Part shown: piece after piece, positions 32,434 to 40,409 of the stretch | Layout: every line of letters begins with the position of its first letter | Numbering within the stretch: the stretch's first letter is position 1 | Source of the DNA: Streptomyces humi | Lineage (GTDB): Bacteria; Actinomycetota; Actinomycetes; Streptomycetales; Streptomycetaceae | Length of the DNA stretch: 64,000 nucleotides | Assembly (NCBI RefSeq): GCF_001005085.2 | Contig: NZ_LBMU02000045.1 | Span: 62,001-126,000 of the forward strand | Reading direction: 5' to 3' | Made by a program: the position numbers and the translations under genes | The notes under the pieces: generated by a model | What the model was told of the DNA's origin: nothing | The model's database searches: none | The model's input: only the letters and a program-made list of their open reading frames with translations

Positions 32434-33348
32434 TCAAGTCAAAGGCGGCATCTCCAGGACGGTCTTGCCCCGGCCGTGTCCGCCCTCCACGGCCCGGACC
32501 GCCCGAGGTGCCCGCTCGAACGGGATCACGTGCGTCACCTTCGGGTTCAGAGCGCCGGTGCGGACCAGCTCCACGACAGCGCCCAGGATCGCGGGGTCAC
32601 GCACCGACCCCACCGGCGCGCCGCCGAGTGCGGCGACGGCGTCCCGGTCGGCGCCGCTCACCAGTTTCGTGCGGTCCGCCAGGAGCCCGGCACTCTCGCG
32701 CAGGACCTCTCCGCCGACCAGGTCGAGTACGCCGTCCACGCGGCCCGGCAGCCGCGCGGCGAGGCCCGGTCCGGAGGCGACGAACCGTACACCGAGTTCC
32801 TCGACGAACGCCCGCTTGTCCTCGGCCGCCGAGCCCACCACGGTCAGCCCGAGACCCACCGCGACCTGCGCGGCGGCCACGCCGACGCCTCCCCCGACGC
32901 CGGTCACCAGCAGCGTCGCGCCTGGCGGGAGGGCGAGTTGGTGTACCGCTCCGTAGCCGGTGGCGGCGGCGATGGGCAGGACGGCGGCGTCGGTCCAGGA
33001 GACCTCCGGCGGTTTGCGGACCGCCGCTCGCGCGGGCAGCAGGGTGTACTGGGCGTACCCGCCTGTCGTCGGGCCGCCGAGGACCGCGTCGCCCACGGCG
33101 AAGCCGGTGGTGCCGGGGCCCAGCGCGACCACCCTGCCTGCCGCCTCGCCGCCCATCACGGCGGGCAGCACGACGGCGGGCGCCCCGGCCGGACGGCGGC
33201 CCGAGCGGCGTTTCCAGTCCACGGGGTTGACGCCGGCCGCGTGCACAGCGAGCAGCAGGTCACCGGGGCCCGGAACCGGTCGCGGGAGGTCGGCGAAGTA
33301 CTCGACCTCCGGTCCGCCGAAACGGTCGTACAGGTAGGCCATGGGCAT
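32434..33348 (-). CDS. NADPH:quinone oxidoreductase (MDR family)
   Basis: A 304-residue zinc-free medium-chain oxidoreductase. The N-terminal catalytic part has LLAVHAAGVNPVDWKRRSG and VVLPAVMGGEAAGRVVALGP. The nucleotide-binding motif is GVGGGVGVAAAQVAVGLGL, in the position of AxxGxxG. The ending is KTVLEMPPLT. The ATG at 33348 (MPMAYLYDRF) is preceded by GAGGT with a 5-nt gap, so I prefer it to the ATG at 33342. It probably reduces quinones or enones as detoxification. The operator-like element at 33385 suggests control by the downstream TetR. Confidence 0.86.
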   Translation of the reverse strand: MPMAYLYDRFGGPEVEYFADLPRPVPGPGDLLLAVHAAGVNPVDWKRRSGRRPAGAPAVVLPAVMGGEAAGRVVALGPGTTGFAVGDAVLGGPTTGGYAQYTLLPARAAVRKPPEVSWTDAAVLPIAAATGYGAVHQLALPPGATLLVTGVGGGVGVAAAQVAVGLGLTVVGSAAEDKRAFVEELGVRFVASGPGLAARLPGRVDGVLDLVGGEVLRESAGLLADRTKLVSGADRDAVAALGGAPVGSVRDPAILGAVVELVRTGALNPKVTHVIPFERAPRAVRAVEGGHGRGKTVLEMPPLT

Positions 33349-33384
33349 GCGACACCTCGATGTCTCTGTCAGGCTCCGGGCATT

Positions 33385-33409
33385 AATTGCCATACAGATT
33401 GCACTTTAC
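33385..33409 (-). promoter_or_regulatory. Shared 25-bp element upstream of the quinone oxidoreductase gene
   Basis: A second copy of the element at 32374-32398 (aattgccatacagattgc plus actttac), in the same orientation and at nearly the same distance (37 bp) from the start codon. It is 88 bp before the divergent flavoprotein gene, which could share control. Confidence 0.65.
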
Positions 33410-33497
33410 CTAGGCCGCCGGTTAGGCTTCCCGAGTGTCGGCGGAGCCCTGTCTTCCGCCGGTGGTACCGACGCGGTGAGCACAAGGAGTGCAACTT

Positions 33498-34592
33498 ATG
33501 GGCAGCACGGTCGCGATCGTCGGCGGCGGATACGGAGGGGCCGCGCTGGCCCGTGAGTTGGACCCGGACTTCGACGTCGTCCTGATCGATCCCAAGGACG
33601 CCTTCGTCCACGCGGTGGCGGCCTTACGCGGGCTGGTCGACGAGGAGTGGGCCCAGCGGATCTACTTCGGGTACGACGGGCTGTTCACTCGGGGCCGGCA
33701 TGTGCGCGCCCGCGCCGTGGCGGTGGACGCGGGAGGTGTCACCACGGCCGACGGCACGCGCATCGACGCGGACTACGTCGTCCTCGCCACTGGTTCGTCG
33801 TACCCCTACCCGGCGAAGCCGGACACCGAGGACAGCGCCGATTCCGTGCTGCGACACGCGGACACGCGGGCCGAACTCACCTCCTCCTCCCGGGTGTTGC
33901 TGCTCGGGGCCGGCCCCGTCGGACTGGAGCTGGCTGGAGAGATCACCGAGCGGTGGCCGCAGACGGAGGTGGTCGTGGTCGACCCTGCCGAGGACGTGCT
34001 GGGCGGGCGCTATCTGCCCGAGCTGCGCCACGCGTTGCGTGAGCAACTGGCCCAGCGGGGCGTACGGCTGGAGCTGGGCAGCGCGCTGACTGCCCCGCCG
34101 TCGACGCCTGCGGGGGTGCGCGGGCCGTTCTCGGTCACCACCGAGGCGGGTATCCGGATCGACGCGGACCTGTGGTTCCGCTGCTACGGGATGACGCCGC
34201 TCAGCGACATGCTGGCCGGTGAACTCGCCGCCGCACGGCGGCGGGACGGGCATGTAGAGGTCGACGAGCACCTGCGGGTGGCGGGCGCACCGAACGTGTT
34301 CGCCATCGGTGACGTCACCGCCGTGCCCGAGCCGAAGCGGTCCAAGGCGGCCACCGAACACGCCGTCACCGTCGCCGCCAACATCAGGGCGCTGGCCGCC
34401 GGGCGCCCGGTCGAACAGACCTACCGGCCGGGGCCGGATGCGGTGCTCGTGCCGCTCGGTTCGACCGGCGGCGCCTCGCAGGTGCCCGGCCCCGACGGCC
34501 CGGTCGTGCTGGGCGCGGCGGAGACCTCCGGCTACAAGGGCGCCGACCTGCTGCTCGGACGCTTCGGCGAGCTGTTCGGAGTCTCCGCCTGA
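33498..34592 (+). CDS. FSP1/AMID-like NAD(P)H-quinone flavoprotein
   Basis: A 364-residue pyridine nucleotide-disulfide-type oxidoreductase without a redox Cys pair. FAD motif VAIVGGGYGGAALAREL at the N-terminus, a second Rossmann motif VLLLGAGPVGLELAGEI for NAD(P)H, and VFAIGDVTAVPEPKRSK for the FAD ribityl. Length and motif layout match AIF-M2/FSP1-like type II NADH:quinone reductases. The ATG at 33498 has AAGGAG 9 nt upstream. It may act with the divergent quinone oxidoreductase in quinone handling, and the SDR follows 76 bp downstream. Confidence 0.82.
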   Translation: MGSTVAIVGGGYGGAALARELDPDFDVVLIDPKDAFVHAVAALRGLVDEEWAQRIYFGYDGLFTRGRHVRARAVAVDAGGVTTADGTRIDADYVVLATGSSYPYPAKPDTEDSADSVLRHADTRAELTSSSRVLLLGAGPVGLELAGEITERWPQTEVVVVDPAEDVLGGRYLPELRHALREQLAQRGVRLELGSALTAPPSTPAGVRGPFSVTTEAGIRIDADLWFRCYGMTPLSDMLAGELAAARRRDGHVEVDEHLRVAGAPNVFAIGDVTAVPEPKRSKAATEHAVTVAANIRALAAGRPVEQTYRPGPDAVLVPLGSTGGASQVPGPDGPVVLGAAETSGYKGADLLLGRFGELFGVSA

Positions 34593-34668
34593 CCTTTCCA
34601 TACACCCGACAGGACCGTGCAGCGCCGCTTCTCCGCATATCCACCCGGCTACGAGAGGTCGTTGACCG

Positions 34669-35472
34669 ATGACGAACGGAACGCAGTCCCTGGTCGGCAA
34701 AGTGGCCGTGGTCACCGGCGGCGCGGGAGGGATCGGCGTCGCGACGGTGGAGGCGCTGGCGGTCGCGGGTGCGCAGGTCGTCCTCGCGGACGTCGCGGCC
34801 GACACCGCGAAGGCGGCCGCCGAGAAGCTGGCCGCGCAGGGACTCTCAGTGGTCGGGCACGGCGTCGACATATCCTCCGAGGCGAGCGTCGAGCGGCTGG
34901 TGGACTTCACCGTCGACACCTTCGGCGGCATCGACGTCCTGGACAACAACGCGGCGCTGACGTCCGCGATCCGGCAGGACCGGGACGTCGTGTCGATGTC
35001 GGTGGAGTTGTGGGACCAGGTCCTCGCGGTCAACCTGCGGGGTCCGATGCTGCTGTGCAAGCACACGGTTCCGGTGATGATCGAGCGCGGCGGCGGGTCG
35101 ATCATCAACATCACCAGTGGCCAGGGCCTTTCCGGTGACCGGGTGATGGTCGCCTACGGCAGCTCCAAGGGCGGGCTGATCGCGCTGACCCGGTTCGTGG
35201 CCGCCGCGTACGGCGCGGAGGGCATCCGCTGCAACGCCGTCGCGCCGGGGCTGGTCCGCACGCCGGCGCTGGAGGCGGACATGCCGGTGCCGGTGCAGCA
35301 GATGTTCCAGAGCGCGAACCTGATCCCGCGCCTCGGTACTCCCGAGGACGTGAGCCAGTTGGTGGCGTTCCTCGCCTCCCCGGCCGCCTCGTTCATCACC
35401 GGGCAGGTGCTCTCCGTCGACGGCGGCTTCCTCGCCCACCTGCCGACGCTCTCGCCGCTGCCGCCGCGCTGA
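34669..35472 (+). CDS. Short-chain dehydrogenase/reductase (classical SDR)
   Basis: A 267-residue SDR. Cofactor motif TGGAGGIG (17-24 region), NNAA in the fourth strand (DVLDNNAALT), catalytic Ser in INITSGQG, YGSSK for Tyr and Lys, and an ending GQVLSVDGGFLAHLP. Asp after the second strand (VLADV) suggests NAD preference. The substrate is unknown. It is probably co-transcribed with the flavoprotein gene and ends at a strong hairpin (35504-35531). Confidence 0.85.
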   Translation: MTNGTQSLVGKVAVVTGGAGGIGVATVEALAVAGAQVVLADVAADTAKAAAEKLAAQGLSVVGHGVDISSEASVERLVDFTVDTFGGIDVLDNNAALTSAIRQDRDVVSMSVELWDQVLAVNLRGPMLLCKHTVPVMIERGGGSIINITSGQGLSGDRVMVAYGSSKGGLIALTRFVAAAYGAEGIRCNAVAPGLVRTPALEADMPVPVQQMFQSANLIPRLGTPEDVSQLVAFLASPAASFITGQVLSVDGGFLAHLPTLSPLPPR

Positions 35473-35503
35473 GGGCCCGGGATGGCCTGTGTACGGCCGG
35501 TGA

Positions 35504-35531
35504 CGGCGGACCGCTCCGACGCGGTCCGCCG
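35504..35531. terminator. Bidirectional hairpin terminator
   Basis: CGGCGGACCG (35504-35513) and CGGTCCGCCG (35522-35531) form a perfect 10-bp stem with an 8-nt loop, in the 66-bp gap between converging genes. No T-run follows, as often in Streptomyces. Confidence 0.7.
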
Positions 35532-35538
35532 GTTCCGG

Positions 35539-36975
35539 TCAGCCCGTCCAGGGGGCGACGCCGGCCTCGATGACGGGTATCTGCGGCGCCCCCGCCCAGG
35601 CGTAGTAGCCGTCGGGGCGGATCAGAAGCGCCTCGTCGCCGCCGGTGCGGTGAGCGACGATCAGCCCGTTCCGCGCAAGCCCGCCCGCCTCCGTGCCCGG
35701 CGGCAGGGCCAGCACGAAACATCCCTCGCGCAGCACCTCGTACAGGCGACCGCGGTCCAGCTCCAGGTCCGGGGCGCGCTTGCCGGTCAGGCGGTGCGCG
35801 CCTCGCGGGGCGGGGTAGGAGAAGCCGATGCCGGTGATCTCGCCGACAGCTTGCCTGGTCACCGGGCGGACGTGGGTGACCACCAGCTTGCGTACGGTGC
35901 GCAGGGCGATCTCCAGCGGGTTGTGGGCCATGGCGAGGCGCAGGTTGAGGCCGCTGCTCCGCAGGACCGCCTTGCCGATGGGGTGGCGTTCGGCGTGATA
36001 GGTGTCCAGCAGCGCGTCGGCGGACCGGCCGTGGTGCACCGCCGCCAGCTTCCAGCCGAGGTTGGCGGCGTCCTGGAGGCCGGTGTTCATGCCCTGGCCG
36101 CCGGCCGGGGAATGCTGGTGGGCGGCGTCACCGGCCAGCAGGACGCGCCCGACGCGGTACTCCGGGGCCTGCCGTTCGTCACTGTGGAAGCGGGACAGCC
36201 AACGCGGGTCGTGCATCCCGAAGTCGGAACCGAAGGCCCGCGCGATGAGTTCGCGCAGCTCCTCGAACTCGACCGGCGTCTCCTCGGGTTCGCCGCGGTG
36301 CGCGCGGTCCCAGCCGCCGACCCGCCAGTAGCCGTCCCCGAAGGGGGCGATGAAACCGAACGCGCCGCCGGTGCCGTGCACCCGCACCACGAGGGGCGGT
36401 TCCTCGGTGAACTTCACGTCGGCGAGCGCGACCGACCGGATCACCACCTTGCCGGGGAAGGGCAGGCCGAGCGCCTCCCGCACCGCGCTGCGCACCCCGT
36501 CGGCGCCGACGAGATACCCGGTCCGTACGGTCGTGTCGCCGGCCTCCGTTCGCACCGACACGGTGACGCCGTCTTGGTCCTGCTCCAGACCGGCGACCTC
36601 CGTGCCGTACCGGATGACCGCGCCGTTCTCCAGGGCCCGGCGCAGCAGCAGCTTCTCCACCTCGTACTGCGGCGTGACCAGCAGGAAGGGGAACCGGGAC
36701 GGCAGCGTGCCGATGTCGAACGGCACCGCCCCGAACAGCCGCAGCTCGCGAATGGTCCGGCCGGTGCGGACGAGTTCGTCGGCGAGCCCCCGGGCGTCGA
36801 GGAGTTCGAGGGTCCGGGCGTGCACGCCGAAGGCGCGGGTCAGGTTGCTGATGCCCTTCGGACGCCTCTCCAGTATGACGACGTCGACGCCGGCCGCCGC
36901 GAGATCACCGGCGAGCAGCAGCCCGGTAGGGCCTGCCCCGGCGACGACGACGGGGGACTCATGCGTGTGAGACAT
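35539..36975 (-). CDS. FAD-dependent aromatic monooxygenase
   Basis: A 478-residue flavoprotein hydroxylase of the PHBH/PgaE-RdmE group. FAD motif VVVAGAGPTGLLLAGDLAA, the DG motif GYLVGADGVRSAVREAL, and GDAAHQHSPAGGQGMNTGLQ for the ribityl-binding loop. The thioredoxin-like C-terminal domain follows (residues about 395-478). It likely hydroxylates the polyketide ring system, since it is nearest the cluster's regulator. Its upstream 199 bp (36976-37174), AT-richer than the surroundings, should hold its promoter. Confidence 0.85.
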   Translation of the reverse strand: MSHTHESPVVVAGAGPTGLLLAGDLAAAGVDVVILERRPKGISNLTRAFGVHARTLELLDARGLADELVRTGRTIRELRLFGAVPFDIGTLPSRFPFLLVTPQYEVEKLLLRRALENGAVIRYGTEVAGLEQDQDGVTVSVRTEAGDTTVRTGYLVGADGVRSAVREALGLPFPGKVVIRSVALADVKFTEEPPLVVRVHGTGGAFGFIAPFGDGYWRVGGWDRAHRGEPEETPVEFEELRELIARAFGSDFGMHDPRWLSRFHSDERQAPEYRVGRVLLAGDAAHQHSPAGGQGMNTGLQDAANLGWKLAAVHHGRSADALLDTYHAERHPIGKAVLRSSGLNLRLAMAHNPLEIALRTVRKLVVTHVRPVTRQAVGEITGIGFSYPAPRGAHRLTGKRAPDLELDRGRLYEVLREGCFVLALPPGTEAGGLARNGLIVAHRTGGDEALLIRPDGYYAWAGAPQIPVIEAGVAPWTG

Positions 36976-37174
36976 GCACGACTCGCTTCCATCGGCGGGA
37001 ATCGGAGTCCGCCCCCCGGAGGGGTTCGGAAAACGCGGTGGAGCCGGAATCCATTTTCAGGTCTGGCATCACGCGAGTGATTTTCGGGCGGTCGCCTCGA
37101 TCTATTCCGCCGCGGCGCCGAAAGTTATGGCAAAAAGGCTGCATATAGCTCTTCTCATTGCCATGTGCGGAAAT

Positions 37175-37930
37175 TCAGGCGTGCCCCAGCCGGAATCCGA
37201 CGCCGCGTACGGTGACCACCCAGCCACTGTCGCCCAGCTTTCTGCGGAGGCTGCTGACGTGGGTGTCGACGGTCCGCCGGGACCAGGAGTCGCCCCACAC
37301 CTGCTGGAGCAGGCGCTTGCGCGAGATGACCGTGTCGGGGTGTGAGGCGAGCAGACAGAGGAGGTCGAACTCCTTGCGGGTCAGGTCCACGCCGTGGCCG
37401 TCCACGCAGACCTCGCGGGAGTTCACGTCGATGTGCAGCGGGCCGTGGTCGATGGCGCGGCCCTGCGTGCTCTGGATGCGCACACGCCTCATGACCGCGT
37501 CGATGCGGGCCATCAGCTCACGGAACCCGTACGGCTTGACCAGGTAGTCGTCCGCGCCGGCCTGGAGTCCGAGTACTCTGTCCAGCTCCGATCCGCGCGC
37601 GGTGACGACGATCAGCGGCACAGAACTGACGGCTCGGATGGCCTTGCACACCTCCAGGCCGTCCAGGTCCGGGAGTTCGAGCTCCATCAGGACGAGGTCC
37701 ACGCTCTCGTGGGCGGCCAGGGCGACGCTGCCCCGGTCCACGGCGGCCACCTCGTGACCGTGCCTGCGCAGCCCCTCCTCCAGCGCGCAGGCCGCGGAGG
37801 CGTCGCCCTCGACGAGCAGGATGCGCCAGGCCGGGGTGCCGGGTATTGCCACGGGTGCGGGGCCCGGCAGGCGTTCGATGCACTGGTTGGATAACGGAGA
37901 CCCTCGCAAGAACTCTGACGTCTGCGTCAT
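37175..37930 (-). CDS. Atypical OmpR-type response regulator
   Basis: A 251-residue regulator from the ATG at 37930. The receiver domain spans residues about 36-150. The phospho-acceptor Asp is replaced by Glu83 (VLMELELPDLDG), and the acidic pair is E41-G42-D43 rather than E-D-D. Thr110 and Lys132 are kept. The winged-helix DNA-binding domain follows (LTRKEFDLLCLLASHPDTVI, TVDTHVSSLRRKLG). Such atypical regulators, for example JadR1 of jadomycin, act as cluster activators that bind pathway ligands instead of being phosphorylated. No sensor kinase gene is adjacent. It is probably the pathway-specific activator. Confidence 0.87.
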   Translation of the reverse strand: MTQTSEFLRGSPLSNQCIERLPGPAPVAIPGTPAWRILLVEGDASAACALEEGLRRHGHEVAAVDRGSVALAAHESVDLVLMELELPDLDGLEVCKAIRAVSSVPLIVVTARGSELDRVLGLQAGADDYLVKPYGFRELMARIDAVMRRVRIQSTQGRAIDHGPLHIDVNSREVCVDGHGVDLTRKEFDLLCLLASHPDTVISRKRLLQQVWGDSWSRRTVDTHVSSLRRKLGDSGWVVTVRGVGFRLGHA

Positions 37931-38101
37931 GCTCCCCCCGTGAGGCACGTCGTCGCACGAATAAGAACTCCTGCACGATTCTACGAAACCGGGGACGCAC
38001 ATTCCAATCCGTCGCGGTGAATTTTCTGTTGCAGCAGTATGAAACCGCCTTCGGCTACTTGGCGCACGCAATCATCCTTACGAAATTCGGTTGCGGGTTT
38101 A

Positions 38102-38593
38102 TCAGGAGCGTGCCCGGTCGTCGGCGTCCAGCAGTCTGCGCAACAGCGTCGTCAGCGTGTCCCGCTCCTCGGGGGTGAAGCAGCCGAGGAAGGAGTCCTG
38201 GGACTCCTGGGCCACCTGCCACAGCCGGCGCTGCAACTCGGCTCCCTCGCTGGTCAGTTCGACCAGTTGCCGACGCCGGTCGTTCCGGTCGCGGGTGCGG
38301 CGCACGAGCCCGCGCTCCTCGATCGCGTCCAGGTAGCCGCCCAGGTGGCTGCGCTGGAAGCCGAGCCGGTCGGCCAGCACATGCTGAGGCAGCGGGCCGA
38401 AGTCCGAGAGCGCGGTCAGGGTCGCGAAGTGCGGCAGCCGCAGCCCGTGCCGACCCACCGCCTCGACGAGCGCGTCGTGGCCGATCCGCGCCATGTGTCC
38501 GGCGAGGTACGACGGCAGCGCCAGCAGGCTCGGCGGGCGAGACGCGTTGTCCTGGACTGTGGCGCCCGCAGCGGATTCAGGGGTTTGGCTCAT
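38102..38593 (-). CDS. MarR-family repressor
   Basis: A 163-residue winged-helix regulator. DNA-binding part: ALSDFGPLPQHVLADRLGFQ, RSHLGGYLDAIEERGLVRRT, with wing RDRNDRRRQLVELTSEG. It is divergent from the DHA2-type exporter. The perfect dyad ATGATGaCATCAT (38629-38641) lies between them. It probably represses the pump until the polyketide product or an intermediate binds. Confidence 0.87.
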   Translation of the reverse strand: MSQTPESAAGATVQDNASRPPSLLALPSYLAGHMARIGHDALVEAVGRHGLRLPHFATLTALSDFGPLPQHVLADRLGFQRSHLGGYLDAIEERGLVRRTRDRNDRRRQLVELTSEGAELQRRLWQVAQESQDSFLGCFTPEERDTLTTLLRRLLDADDRARS

Positions 38594-38628
38594 GCGTTCA
38601 CGATAAGGGCATACAGTGACTGGACGTG

Positions 38629-38641
38629 ATGATGACATCAT
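38629..38641. promoter_or_regulatory. Probable MarR operator
   Basis: The perfect inverted repeat ATGATG-a-CATCAT lies in the 135-bp gap between the marR gene and the MFS gene. It is the best dyad there. Confidence 0.6.
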
Positions 38642-38728
38642 GGAATCATTCCAGGGCGATACTAATTCGGCGCTCCATCCGTGCTCCGAAACAGCGGACC
38701 GAGGCGCCCGTCTCCGGAGGACCGCTCC

Positions 38729-40189
38729 ATGACCGACACACCACCGCCCGGCGCACAGCGCGGCACCACCGCCCCGTTCGCCGCCCTGCTCCTGGCCGTC
38801 CTGTCCTTCTCCCTGATGCAGACGATGGTCGTGCCCGCGCTGCCCGACCTCCAGCGTGAGTTCGACGCCTCGACGACGGCCGTGTCCTGGGTACTCAGCT
38901 CCTTCCTGCTCACCGCGTCGGTGGCAACTGCCCTTCTGGGGCGGGTCGGCGACATGTTCGGCAAGCGCCGGGTGCTGATCGCCAGCCTCGCCGTCTTCGC
39001 CGCGGGCACCCTGTTAGCCGCTCTGTCCGACTCGCTCGCCCTGCTGATCGCGGCGCGCGCCGTGCAGGGTGTCGGGTCGGCCGCCTTCCCGCTGGCGTTC
39101 GGGATCGTGCGCGACCAGTTCCCGCGCGAGCGGGTACCGGTGGCGATCGGCCTGATCTCGTCCACGTTCGGCATCGGCTTCGGCGTCGGGCTCGTGATCC
39201 CCGGCCCGATCGTCGACGCCCTCGACTGGCACTGGATCTTCTGGCTCGGACTGGTCGTCATCCTGCTCGGCATCGCCGCCGTCACCGCGTTCATCCGGGA
39301 GTCCTCGGCCACCAACCCCGGACGCATCGACTGGGCCGGCGTGGTGCTGCTGAGCGCGGCTGTCGTGGCACTGCTGCTCGCCATCAGCGAGGGCAAGTCA
39401 TGGGGCTGGACGTCCGGCGGGATCATCGGCCTGTTCCTCGCCGCCGTCGTGCTGCTCACGGTGTTCGCATACGCCGAGAGCAAGGTCGGCGAACCCCTCA
39501 TCGACCTCGAACTGCTGCGCCGCCCCGCCGTGCTGACCAGTCACATCACCGCACTGATCATCGGGTTCGGCATGTACGGCGCGTTCACACTGGTGCCGCT
39601 CCTCGCCCAGACCCCGTCCCGGGCCGGATACGGCTTCGACGCGTCCGTCACCGAAGCAGGGCTGTTCATGGTGCCGATGGCCGTGACGATGCTGATAGCC
39701 AGCCCCCTCGCCGGGCGCATCGGCGCGGCCGCCGGCTGGAAGCTGCCGCTCGTCCTGGCCTGCCTGATCGGAGTCGTCGGCTTCGTGGTCTACGCGGGCG
39801 CGCACGACACCGAGTGGACCATGTACGTCGGCTCCGGGATCCTCGGCATCGGCGTCGGCTTCGCCTTCGCCGCCCTGGCGAACCTCGTCGTCAGCGCGGT
39901 CGACCGCAGCCAGACCGGCGAGGCGACCGGCATCAACACGATCATGCGGACGATCGGTGGCTCCCTCGGCGCCCAGATCGCCGCGTCGATCGTCGCCTCC
40001 AGGACGATCCCCGGTACCCGGGTACCCGCCGAATCCGGCTACACCACCGCGTTCGTCATGTCGGCGATCGCCCTGGGCGTCGCGACGCTGGCCGCGCTGG
40101 CGGGGCCGGGCAGGTTCTGGGGCAGGACCCCGGCGGCGGCCCCTGCGCCCACTCCTCCCGGCAAGGAGCAGTCACGGTCGGCGGCTTGA
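38729..40189 (+). CDS. DHA2-family MFS drug exporter
   Basis: A 486-residue transporter with 14 hydrophobic segments. Motif A type GRVGDMFGKRRVLIASLAVF after TM2, and motif C-like GIGFGVGLVIPGPIVDALDW in TM5. This layout is that of 14-TMS proton-driven multidrug pumps. The ATG at 38729 has GGAGG upstream. Divergent MarR and position in the cluster suggest export of the aromatic polyketide and self-resistance. Confidence 0.87.
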   Translation: MTDTPPPGAQRGTTAPFAALLLAVLSFSLMQTMVVPALPDLQREFDASTTAVSWVLSSFLLTASVATALLGRVGDMFGKRRVLIASLAVFAAGTLLAALSDSLALLIAARAVQGVGSAAFPLAFGIVRDQFPRERVPVAIGLISSTFGIGFGVGLVIPGPIVDALDWHWIFWLGLVVILLGIAAVTAFIRESSATNPGRIDWAGVVLLSAAVVALLLAISEGKSWGWTSGGIIGLFLAAVVLLTVFAYAESKVGEPLIDLELLRRPAVLTSHITALIIGFGMYGAFTLVPLLAQTPSRAGYGFDASVTEAGLFMVPMAVTMLIASPLAGRIGAAAGWKLPLVLACLIGVVGFVVYAGAHDTEWTMYVGSGILGIGVGFAFAALANLVVSAVDRSQTGEATGINTIMRTIGGSLGAQIAASIVASRTIPGTRVPAESGYTTAFVMSAIALGVATLAALAGPGRFWGRTPAAAPAPTPPGKEQSRSAA

Positions 40190-40409
40190 GACGGGGGGTG
40201 TGCGGGGGAACAGGCCTGGAACCGGTGGCTTCGCGGGCGGGAGGGAACGTGGCGAAACCATCGAGGGCTGGATGCGCCCCCGCACACCTCCGGACACAAC
40301 TCCCACACCCCTTGCGTCAGTTGCCGACTCAATGCCCGCCTCGGCCGCCGGGAGCCGCCAGGCACCCCTCTCTCCCCCGTACCGCCGATGAACAGGAGTT
40401 GGCACCCAT

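Noticed and set aside
38102..40189. MarR/MFS pair as an unrelated resistance locus outside the cluster
   Set aside because: I kept it with the cluster because it lies between the pathway regulator and the LLM genes, but this is positional only.
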